A stretch of DNA of 5,923 nt, from assembly GCA_007117945.1 (NCBI GenBank), contig SKTN01000343.1, forward strand, positions 1-5,923, read 5' to 3'. The stretch's first letter is position 1. Each line of letters begins with the position of its first letter. The notes below the pieces were generated by a model. The model worked only from the letters and a program-made list of their open reading frames with translations. It had not been told where the DNA came from and made no database searches. Shown in pieces: positions 1 through 5,025 of this stretch. The translations under genes were made by a program, and so were the position numbers. The stretch is from Nitriliruptoraceae bacterium (GTDB lineage: Bacteria; Actinomycetota; Nitriliruptoria; Nitriliruptorales; Nitriliruptoraceae).

Positions 1-1788
1 GGCACCCAGCCGGATGTGGCCTTCGTGCCGCGCGAGGTGCCCTTGGACGTCTCGATCAGCTTCTGGCTGACGTCCTGGCTGTGGATCGTCGTCGTCGGGC
101 TGGGGCTCGTCCTGCTGCTGCTGCTGTTCCCCGACGGTCGGTTGCCGAGCCGGCGCTGGCGGCCCGTCGTGGCGGTGGCCTTCGTCGCCACCAGCCTGCT
201 CGTCAGCGGGTACACGGTCTGGTCCTGGCCCTGGACGCAGCGGTTGGTGGTGGTCACCGAGCAGCCCAGCGACATCGGGATCGCGCCGGTCCTGCTGACC
301 AGCGGCTGGCTGCTCCTGCTCGGTGCGGTGGGCGCCAGCATCGTCTCTCTGGCGGTCCGCTGGCGGGCGGCCGACGCCGAGCAGCGCACGCAGCTGCGAC
401 CGGTGGTCCTGTCGGGTTCGGTGCTCGGGATCGTCGCGGTGGCCTTGTTCCCCGTGCAGCGTCTCTGGGTCCCGGCGGTCCTTGTGGCGCTGGTGGTCTT
501 CTTCACCAGCTACGTGGTGGCGGTGCTCAGGTTCCGGCTCCACGACCTGGACGTGGTGGTCAACCGGGCGGTGGTGGCCTCGGTCCTCGCGGCGATGATC
601 ACCGGGCTCTACCTCGGCGTCGTGGTGGGCATCGGCAGCCTGATCGGTCGGCGGGTCGAGACCCCCCTGCTGCCCCTGCTGGCCGTCGGGTTGATCGCGG
701 TGCTCTTCGAGCCGGCCCGTCGACGCGTCCGCCGGGTCGTCGACCGGGTGCTCTACGGCCGGGACGCGGATGCCTACGAGGTGCTGTCCGAGCTCGCCTC
801 CCAGCTACGCGATGCAGGCTCGGTCGAGCAGGTCACGCAGCGGGTGGCGTCGCTCCTGGTCCGCGGCAGCGGGGCCAGCGCCGCGCGGATCCAACTCCTC
901 GGCCCGGACGGACCCGAGGAGCTGGCGCTGGCCGGGGAGGAGGGACATCCGGTGGTCCTCGAGGTTCCCGTGCTCCACGACGGGGAGCTGCTCGGGGAGG
1001 TGTCGCTCCATGCCCGCACGGGCGCCGACCTGGCCCCGGATGCTGCGGCCCTGGTCACCGACGTCACGGGGATGCTCGGCGCGGTGCTGCGCAACGCCCT
1101 GCTGACGGCTGCGCTCAAGGAGCAGGTGATCGCGCTGCGCCGCTCCCGTCAGCGGCTGGTCGAGGCCCACGACACCGCCCGCCGCGGGCTCGAGCGCGAC
1201 CTGCACGATGGTGCGCAGGCGCGGCTGGTCGCGCTGCGGATGGGGGTCGCGATGGCCGGTGCGGAGCTCGCGGCCGCGGAGCACGCGGAGCTGGGCAGGC
1301 GCCTCCAGGCGAGGTTCGAGCAGCTCGGCGCGGAGGTGGACGAGGCCATCCGCGAGCTCCGGGTGCTGACCCACGGGCTGCGACCGCCGGTCCTGGAGAG
1401 CGACGGGGTCGTCCCGGCCCTGCGTGCAGCGACGCGCGGGCTTCCGGTTGCGGTGGAGGTCGCTGGGGACGGCATCGGTCGCCTGCCACCACCGGTGGAG
1501 GCGGCCGTCTACTTCACCTGTCTCGAGGCCGTCAAGAACGCCTCCAGCCACGCCTCCGCCCGCCGCGTCGAGGTCACGCTGCAGCGGTCAGGTGAGCAGC
1601 TGCGGTTCGCGGTCGAGGACGACGGCGATGGCTTCGACCAGGCTCGTGCCGCCGGCGGCCGGGGGCTGGTCAACCTCGATGACCGCATCGGTGGTCTCGG
1701 AGGCACCGTGACCGTGTCCTCGACACCAGGTCGCGGGACCCGGGTCGAGGGGGTGGTGCCGGTTCAGCTGCTCGACTCGGCGAGGTAG
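1..1788 (+). CDS. Membrane sensor histidine kinase, NarL/DesK-type (HisKA_3 + HATPase_c), 5'-truncated by window edge
   Basis: The protein autophosphorylates a histidine in response to an unknown cue and passes the phosphate to a response regulator. The frame is open from base 1 (595 residues visible). The GTG at base 16 has no Shine-Dalgarno in front of it, so the true start probably lies upstream. Hydrophobic stretches at roughly 73-130, 166-222, 283-357, 397-450, 463-525, 562-645 and 664-708 suggest about seven membrane helices. The first is followed by the LFPDGRLPSRRW motif usual in actinobacterial kinases of this group. RRRVRRVVDRVLYG (about 718-759) leads into a cytoplasmic GAF-like segment (about 790-1100) and a coiled-coil-like linker. 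The H-box ERDLHDGAQARL carries the phospho-accepting His at 1204-1206. The N-box CLEAVKNASSHA has its Asn at 1537-1539, the G1 box is DDGDGFD (1618-1638) and the G2 box is GGRGL (1654-1668), so the catalytic core is complete. The signal is unknown. The convergent regulator next door is the likely partner (inference). Confidence 0.93.
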   Translation, partial: GTQPDVAFVPREVPLDVSISFWLTSWLWIVVVGLGLVLLLLLFPDGRLPSRRWRPVVAVAFVATSLLVSGYTVWSWPWTQRLVVVTEQPSDIGIAPVLLTSGWLLLLGAVGASIVSLAVRWRAADAEQRTQLRPVVLSGSVLGIVAVALFPVQRLWVPAVLVALVVFFTSYVVAVLRFRLHDLDVVVNRAVVASVLAAMITGLYLGVVVGIGSLIGRRVETPLLPLLAVGLIAVLFEPARRRVRRVVDRVLYGRDADAYEVLSELASQLRDAGSVEQVTQRVASLLVRGSGASAARIQLLGPDGPEELALAGEEGHPVVLEVPVLHDGELLGEVSLHARTGADLAPDAAALVTDVTGMLGAVLRNALLTAALKEQVIALRRSRQRLVEAHDTARRGLERDLHDGAQARLVALRMGVAMAGAELAAAEHAELGRRLQARFEQLGAEVDEAIRELRVLTHGLRPPVLESDGVVPALRAATRGLPVAVEVAGDGIGRLPPPVEAAVYFTCLEAVKNASSHASARRVEVTLQRSGEQLRFAVEDDGDGFDQARAAGGRGLVNLDDRIGGLGGTVTVSSTPGRGTRVEGVVPVQLLDSAR

Positions 1789-2435
1789 AGCAGGACGGCA
1801 CGCACGCGGCGGTGCACCTCGGTGTCGTCAGCCGGCAGGTCCAGCTTGGTGAGGATGCTCGTGATGTGCTTCTCCACGGCGCGGTCGGAGAGCACGAGCT
1901 CCCCGGCGATCGCACGGTTGGAGTCACCCCGGGCGACGAGCGCCAGGACCTCGAGCTCCCGCGCCGTGAGCCGGTCGAGCACCGAGGTGGCCCGCTGCCG
2001 GCGCGCCGCGACCAGCACGTCCACGACCTGCGGGTCGAGCACCGACCCGCCGCTGGCCGCTGCGGAGATGGCGTGCCGGAGCTGGGCGAGGTCGCCGACG
2101 CGTTCCTTCAGCAGGTACGCGCGACCCTGTGACCCGCCGTCGAACAGCCGCAGGGCGTAGTCCGGCTCGATGTGCTGGGAGAGCACCACCACCCCGACGT
2201 CCGGGTGGGTGCTCGCGAGCTCCTCCGCGGCCCGGATCCCCTCGTCGGTCTCCGTCGGGGGCATCCGGATGTCGGTGAGCACGACGTCGGGGCGGGCCGT
2301 CTCGACCGCTTCGAGGAGGGCCGGCAGTGAGCCGACGCTGGCGACGAGGTCCAGTTCGCGGTCGCCGGAGAGCAGCGCGGCGAGACCCTCGCGGATCAGG
2401 AAGCTGTCCTCTGCCAGGACCAGACGCAGCACCAT
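1764..2435 (-). CDS. NarL/FixJ-family response regulator (receiver + LuxR HTH)
   Basis: This is a DNA-binding transcriptional regulator of 223 residues, the normal length for the family. The receiver domain covers about residues 3-125: acidic pair E9/D10, phospho-acceptor D55 in VVLTDIRMPP, switch Ser S86 in VVLSQH, and conserved Lys K110 in YLLKE. A LuxR-type helix-turn-helix spans about 156-200 (LTARELEVLALVARG, then NRAIAGELVLSDRAVEKHI). The ATG at 2435 is chosen because MVLRLVLAED is the canonical receiver beginning. The upstream Shine-Dalgarno is poor (only AGG, 8 nt away), whereas a TANNNT box sits exactly where a leaderless transcript would need it. The coding 3' end overlaps that of the convergent histidine kinase by 25 bp, and it starts 40 bp after the methyltransferase stop on the same strand. 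Its likely input is the adjacent kinase (inference); its target genes are unknown. Confidence 0.95.
   Translation of the reverse strand: MVLRLVLAEDSFLIREGLAALLSGDRELDLVASVGSLPALLEAVETARPDVVLTDIRMPPTETDEGIRAAEELASTHPDVGVVVLSQHIEPDYALRLFDGGSQGRAYLLKERVGDLAQLRHAISAAASGGSVLDPQVVDVLVAARRQRATSVLDRLTARELEVLALVARGDSNRAIAGELVLSDRAVEKHITSILTKLDLPADDTEVHRRVRAVLLYLAESSS
1768..1793. terminator. Possible bidirectional hairpin at the kinase/regulator convergence
   Basis: Perfect 6-bp arms CTGCTC (1768-1773) and GAGCAG (1788-1793) flank a 14-nt interior that can itself form a short CTC/GAG stem. The structure covers the kinase stop codon and the last codons of the regulator. It lies where both transcripts end, and a hairpin is symmetric for both strands. 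No U-tract follows on either side, and six-base arms are not rare in DNA this GC-rich, so this is only a candidate. Confidence 0.25.
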
Positions 2436-2441
2436 GTGCGC

Positions 2442-2447
2442 AGCCTA
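2442..2447 (-). promoter_or_regulatory. Candidate -10 box for leaderless transcription of the response regulator
   Basis: The minus strand reads TAGGCT-GCGCAC-ATG, a TANNNT hexamer with six bases to the regulator ATG. That is the -12 to -7 placement expected if transcription begins at the A of the start codon, an arrangement common in Actinomycetota. No convincing -35 hexamer is visible at 17-19 bp. The box lies in one arm of the hairpin at 2443-2461. A short TANNNT match is weak evidence on its own. Confidence 0.35.
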
Positions 2448-2461
2448 CGCCGGGCGCAGGC
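2443..2461 (-). terminator. Hairpin between methyltransferase and response regulator, possible U-less terminator
   Basis: On the minus-strand RNA, GCCUGCGC (2461-2454), loop CCG and GCGUAGGC (2450-2443) form an 8-bp stem with one G-U wobble and a 3-nt loop. It begins 15 nt after the methyltransferase stop and ends 7 nt before the regulator ATG. It has no U-tract, so it could be a U-less terminator of the hydrolase-methyltransferase unit or simply a stable intergenic structure that weakens read-through. Confidence 0.35.
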
Positions 2462-2475
2462 GCGGGGTCGGGAGC

Positions 2476-3660
2476 TCAGGCGGTCGCCCCGACTGCCGGG
2501 GGTCGCCCTGCTGCACCGACCGGGTGGAGGACGAGGGCGAGATCACCCGAGGCGAGGCGGTGGGCGCGCTGGACCTCGAGCCCGACCGCTCGCCCGAGTG
2601 CCGCGAACCGCTCGACGGTGCGTTCGTGCCCGCCAGGGGTCAGCGCCAGCATCAAGGTGTCCGCGAGCAGCGCCATGCCATCGGTGGGTCGTGGGTGCGC
2701 CTCGCTGTCGACCACGATCACCCGCGGCGACGCCCCGTTGGCGACACCGGTGTGGGCCGCCTCGGCGGCTCGGCGCAGCAGCGTGGTGGCCGCATCGTCG
2801 TTCCAGTCGTGCAGGACGTTGACGAGCAGGTAGGTGTCGCATCCCGTTGGCCAGGCCTCGAAGGCGTCGCCGGCCTCGGCGACCACCCGCTCGTTGACCG
2901 GCATCCGCCCAGCGACCTCGGGCAGCTCCAGCACCACACCCCGGAGGTGGGGGTGGTGGGCGACGAGCACGCTGAGCAGGGTGCCGTCGCCACCCCCGAC
3001 GTCGCAGACGCGCCGGTCGGTGGACCAGTCGACGGCACGGGCGAGCAGCAGGCCGTGTATCCGGGCCCCGGCGGCCATCGCCGCATCGAAGCCGGCACGC
3101 CGGTCGGGATGGGCGCGCATCCAGGGGAAGAAGGGCAGGCCGTTGCCGGCGGCGAAGGCGTCCCCGTCCCTGGACAGTGCCTCCTCGAGCGCTCCCAGGG
3201 CGGCCGTGATCTCCCGTTCCGCGGCGAAGGTGACCCAGGCGTGCCAGCCCCCCGGGTGATCGGTGCGCAGGAAGGTGGTCAGCCGTGTCGGGTGGACCCG
3301 GTCACGACGGTCGAGGCGGACCCACCCGTGCACGTGCGCGAACCGCAGCAGCCGCGTCAGCCGGTGGACGTCGACAGCGCACCCCTGCGCGAGTTCCGCC
3401 ACGGGGATGGGGCCCGTGAGCCGGTCGGGGACACCGAGCCTGCACAGGGCCGCGAGCACCGCGGTCTCCAGCCCCGCCAGGGCGGACTCCATGATGCGAA
3501 CCGGTGGTGGCGCCATGCCGCGCCGCAGCCGCGCCAGCAGGCCGCGGATCCGGTTGGTGACCCGGGTGGCGGCAGCCGGTGGCAGGGTGGGGACGCCGAG
3601 CACGTCCTGGAGCCGGGGTGGCACCTCGGCCTGTCCCGCTGCGGTGTCGGGGTCGGTCAT
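2476..3660 (-). CDS. SAM-dependent O-methyltransferase, plant-type/hydroxyindole OMT family
   Basis: This enzyme transfers a methyl group from S-adenosylmethionine to a hydroxyl of an unidentified small molecule, probably as a cytoplasmic homodimer. It has 394 residues. The N-terminal winged-helix/dimerisation part spans about 57-130 (ALAGLETAVLAALCRLGVPD, then VHRLTRLLRFAHVHGWV). The Rossmann SAM-binding motif I is VCDVGGGDGTLL at 218-229, with acidic motif II residue E245 in VVLELPEV. The family HDW motif NVLHDWNDD carries the likely catalytic base H284, and DTLMLALTPGGHERT (334-348) is also typical. The ATG at 3660 is preferred over a GTG at 3726: it has GGAGG 8 nt upstream and overlaps the hydrolase stop as ATGA, indicating translational coupling. 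About 50 residues precede the usual domain start, including a basic amphipathic stretch near 33-48, so the protein is longer than the roughly 340-residue family norm. The substrate cannot be inferred. Confidence 0.92.
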   Translation of the reverse strand: MTDPDTAAGQAEVPPRLQDVLGVPTLPPAAATRVTNRIRGLLARLRRGMAPPPVRIMESALAGLETAVLAALCRLGVPDRLTGPIPVAELAQGCAVDVHRLTRLLRFAHVHGWVRLDRRDRVHPTRLTTFLRTDHPGGWHAWVTFAAEREITAALGALEEALSRDGDAFAAGNGLPFFPWMRAHPDRRAGFDAAMAAGARIHGLLLARAVDWSTDRRVCDVGGGDGTLLSVLVAHHPHLRGVVLELPEVAGRMPVNERVVAEAGDAFEAWPTGCDTYLLVNVLHDWNDDAATTLLRRAAEAAHTGVANGASPRVIVVDSEAHPRPTDGMALLADTLMLALTPGGHERTVERFAALGRAVGLEVQRAHRLASGDLALVLHPVGAAGRPPAVGATA

Positions 3661-4823
3661 CGGCCTGCCCTCCGCCGCCGTGGGCGCGCTGCGGGGTCCT
3701 GTGGGGGTCCACCCAGGCACCGGCACAGCGCCTCGCGGAGCGCGACCTCCCTGGGGTCCGTGGGGCTGCCGAACCCCATCCGGTTGGGGGTGTAGGCGAA
3801 GCCGATCCCCAGGGTGGGATCCGCCATCCCGATCGAGCCACCGGCCCCGGCCATCGCGTAGCTGCGCCCATCCGAGCCGAGGGGGAAGCCGTCGAACCCG
3901 CGGGCGAAGCCGAGAGCGAAGGGGATGTCGCTGTGCAGCACCAGGTCGCGGCGCCCGCCCGGCGGGGCCACGACCGGCGCCTCCAGCGCCGCCAGGGTCT
4001 CCGGGCGCAGTCCCAGCTGCCGCCCACCGGTCGCCAGCGTGCCGTAGGCCCGTGCGATGCCGCGGGCGTCGCCGACGCCGCCGAAGGACGGCAGCTCGTG
4101 GCGCAGCAGGCCCCGGGGGGCTGCGCCGAGGTGGAGGATCCCCCGAAAGGGGTGGACCGCGTGGAAGGTCGCGAGCCGCTCACCGTCGATGTGGTCGGGG
4201 AGTCCGATGTGGAAGTCGACACCCAGCGGTGCGGCGACGTCCTCCGCGAAGGCGAGGCCGATGGTGCGCCCCGCGGGATCCGCCCGGCGGAGCAGCTCGC
4301 TCGCGTAGAAGCCGAAGGTGACGGCGTGGTAGCCCTGGCGTGTCCCCGGTTCCCACAGTGGTGCCTGGCGTGCGAGGGGGACGGCCAGCGCATCGGGGTC
4401 GCCGAGGAGCTCGCTGTCGATGGGCGCATCCAGCGCGGCGAGTCCGGCCTGGTGGGAGAGCAGCTGGCGGACGGTGACGGCGTCCTTGCCGTGCTGCGCG
4501 AAGCCGGGCCAGTACGCGCACACGCGCGCATCGAGGTCCAGGTGGCCGCGGCTGTGCGCGACGGCGACCGCCATCGACGCCATCCCCTTGGTGGTCGAGA
4601 GGACGGGCACGAGGGTGTCACCCTCCCAGGGCAGCCCCCGAGCGCCGTCACGCAGGCCGCCCCACAGGTCGACCACGAGCTCGCCGTCGCGCACCACCGC
4701 ACAGGCGGCCCCGATGGACCGGTTCTGCGCGAGCTGGTGACGGAAGGTGTCGGCGACAGGACCGAGACCGGGTGCGACGTCGCCGTCCACCTGATCCGGC
4801 CGGGTCCGTACGTGACCCGCCAC
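3657..4823 (-). CDS. Serine hydrolase of the class C beta-lactamase/EstB (family VIII esterase) fold
   Basis: This is probably an esterase or related acyl hydrolase rather than a true beta-lactamase. It has 388 residues, normal for the EstB-like family, and no signal peptide, so it should act in the cytoplasm. The nucleophile motif is STTK (S76, K79) in VPVLSTTKGMAS. LLSHQAGL (121-128) is a family hallmark. The second motif is YHAVTFG with catalytic Tyr Y165. GAGGSIGMADP (326-336) and YTPNRMGFG follow near the C-terminus. In the third-motif position relatives usually have H-x-G before AGG; here it is M-A-G (M324). The start is GTG at 4823, set by GGAGG 6 nt upstream and by agreement with the usual N-terminus; extending the frame to 5213 would add about 130 low-complexity residues and run through the divergent promoter region into the reductase gene. 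The stop overlaps the methyltransferase ATG. The C-terminal tail is basic (RPRRRRAGR). Confidence 0.9.
   Translation of the reverse strand: MAGHVRTRPDQVDGDVAPGLGPVADTFRHQLAQNRSIGAACAVVRDGELVVDLWGGLRDGARGLPWEGDTLVPVLSTTKGMASMAVAVAHSRGHLDLDARVCAYWPGFAQHGKDAVTVRQLLSHQAGLAALDAPIDSELLGDPDALAVPLARQAPLWEPGTRQGYHAVTFGFYASELLRRADPAGRTIGLAFAEDVAAPLGVDFHIGLPDHIDGERLATFHAVHPFRGILHLGAAPRGLLRHELPSFGGVGDARGIARAYGTLATGGRQLGLRPETLAALEAPVVAPPGGRRDLVLHSDIPFALGFARGFDGFPLGSDGRSYAMAGAGGSIGMADPTLGIGFAYTPNRMGFGSPTDPREVALREALCRCLGGPPQDPAARPRRRRAGR
3669..3673 (-). promoter_or_regulatory. Ribosome binding site deciding the methyltransferase start
   Basis: GGAGG on the minus strand, 8 nt before the ATG at 3660, lies inside the last codons of the hydrolase. 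It supports the ATG over the in-frame GTG at 3726. Confidence 0.8.
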
Positions 4824-4829
4824 CGCCCA

Positions 4830-4834
4830 CCTCC
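4830..4834 (-). promoter_or_regulatory. Ribosome binding site deciding the hydrolase GTG start
   Basis: The minus strand reads GGAGG-TGGGCG-GTG, a strong Shine-Dalgarno with 6-nt spacing, fixing the start at 4823 rather than at any of the in-frame upstream codons. Confidence 0.85.
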
Positions 4835-4837
4835 ACG

Positions 4838-4853
4838 CCCCCGTCGTCGGGGG
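4838..4853 (-). repeat. GC-rich hairpin directly upstream of the hydrolase ribosome binding site
   Basis: Perfect 6-bp arms CCCCCG and CGGGGG enclose a 4-nt loop. In the minus-strand transcript this stem would stand 3 nt before the GGAGG, so it could affect translation or simply protect the 5' leader. It is not strand-specific as DNA and could also be a protein site. Confidence 0.4.
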
Positions 4854-4854
4854 A

Positions 4855-4874
4855 GGCTGCGCAGCATCGCAGCC
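4855..4874. repeat. 7-bp inverted repeat, candidate operator upstream of the hydrolase
   Basis: GGCTGCG-N6-CGCAGCC with perfect arms; the left arm also begins the 10-bp palindrome GCTGCGCAGC (4856-4865). A weak minus-strand -10-like GATGCT (4863-4868) sits in the middle, so a bound repressor would block it. No regulator family can be named from the half-sites. Confidence 0.35.
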
Positions 4875-4912
4875 CGGTGATCCTGCGGCCAGGGCGTGGG
4901 CACCCGCCGGGA

Positions 4913-4930
4913 GGTGTGGGTGGCCACACC
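4913..4930. repeat. 7-bp inverted repeat in the middle of the divergent region
   Basis: GGTGTGG-GTGG-CCACACC, perfect arms around a 4-nt centre. It is about 45 bp upstream of the reductase -10 and about 90 bp upstream of the hydrolase start, a position open to a regulator acting on both genes. Confidence 0.35.
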
Positions 4931-4945
4931 CCGCAGGGGCGTCGA

Positions 4946-4960
4946 CCCCGGGTCCCGGGG
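4946..4960. repeat. 15-bp palindrome overlapping the expected -35 of the reductase promoter
   Basis: CCCCGGG-T-CCCGGGG is a perfect 7-bp inverted repeat around one central base. Its last base is 12 bp before the candidate -10 at 4973, so it covers where a -35 element would be. This is a typical repressor-operator position, but the sequence is pure G/C except the centre and may be partly compositional. Confidence 0.4.
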
Positions 4961-4972
4961 GGACCTCGCCGC

Positions 4973-4978
4973 TACCGT
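4973..4978 (+). promoter_or_regulatory. Candidate -10 box of the aldo/keto reductase
   Basis: TACCGT in the context GCTACCGTGG matches the TANNNT form of actinobacterial vegetative promoters and would start transcription near 4985, giving a leader of about 40 nt. A clear -35 is missing; the 15-bp palindrome occupies that place. Confidence 0.45.
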
Positions 4979-4984
4979 GGGGCA

Positions 4985-5004
4985 GGTGCACGTCCAGCTG
5001 CACC
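4985..5004. repeat. 6-bp inverted repeat in the reductase leader
   Basis: GGTGCA-N8-TGCACC, perfect arms, just downstream of the predicted transcription start and 11 nt before the AGGAG. It could be an operator or a leader hairpin; arms this short may be chance. Confidence 0.3.
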
Positions 5005-5015
5005 GACCGCGCCGC

Positions 5016-5020
5016 AGGAG
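5016..5020 (+). promoter_or_regulatory. Ribosome binding site of the aldo/keto reductase
   Basis: AGGAG with 5 nt to the ATG at 5026, fixing that start. Confidence 0.8.
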
Positions 5021-5025
5021 ATCCC

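Larger units (their letters stand above)
4824..5025. promoter_or_regulatory. Divergent intergenic regulatory region (hydrolase-methyltransferase / reductase)
   Basis: These 202 bp separate two divergently transcribed units and must hold both promoters. No credible small gene is present. Five short perfect inverted repeats lie here: 4838-4853, 4855-4874, 4913-4930, 4946-4960 and 4985-5004. A TANNNT box for the reductase is at 4973-4978. A weaker -10-like GATGCT for the hydrolase is on the minus strand at 4863-4868. No strong -35 was seen for either direction. Confidence 0.75.

Noticed and set aside
112..126. (CTG)5 tract in the kinase gene, a possible slippage repeat
   Set aside because: It encodes Leu in a membrane helix, and five repeats are expected in Leu-rich high-GC coding sequence; there is no sign of a frame change.
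2170..3795. Long plus-strand open frame (541 codons) opposite the methyltransferase
   Set aside because: It is antisense to a methyltransferase with intact family motifs, has low-complexity Arg/Gly/Pro/Ser composition and no recognisable domain. It is a normal by-product of high-GC codon bias.
3302..4927. Minus-strand 541-codon frame and the plus-strand 433-codon frame at 3579-4880
   Set aside because: Both overlap the serine hydrolase in other frames. Only the 3657-4823 frame shows STTK, LLSHQAGL, YHAVTFG and AGGSIGMADP; the others are compositionally biased shadows.
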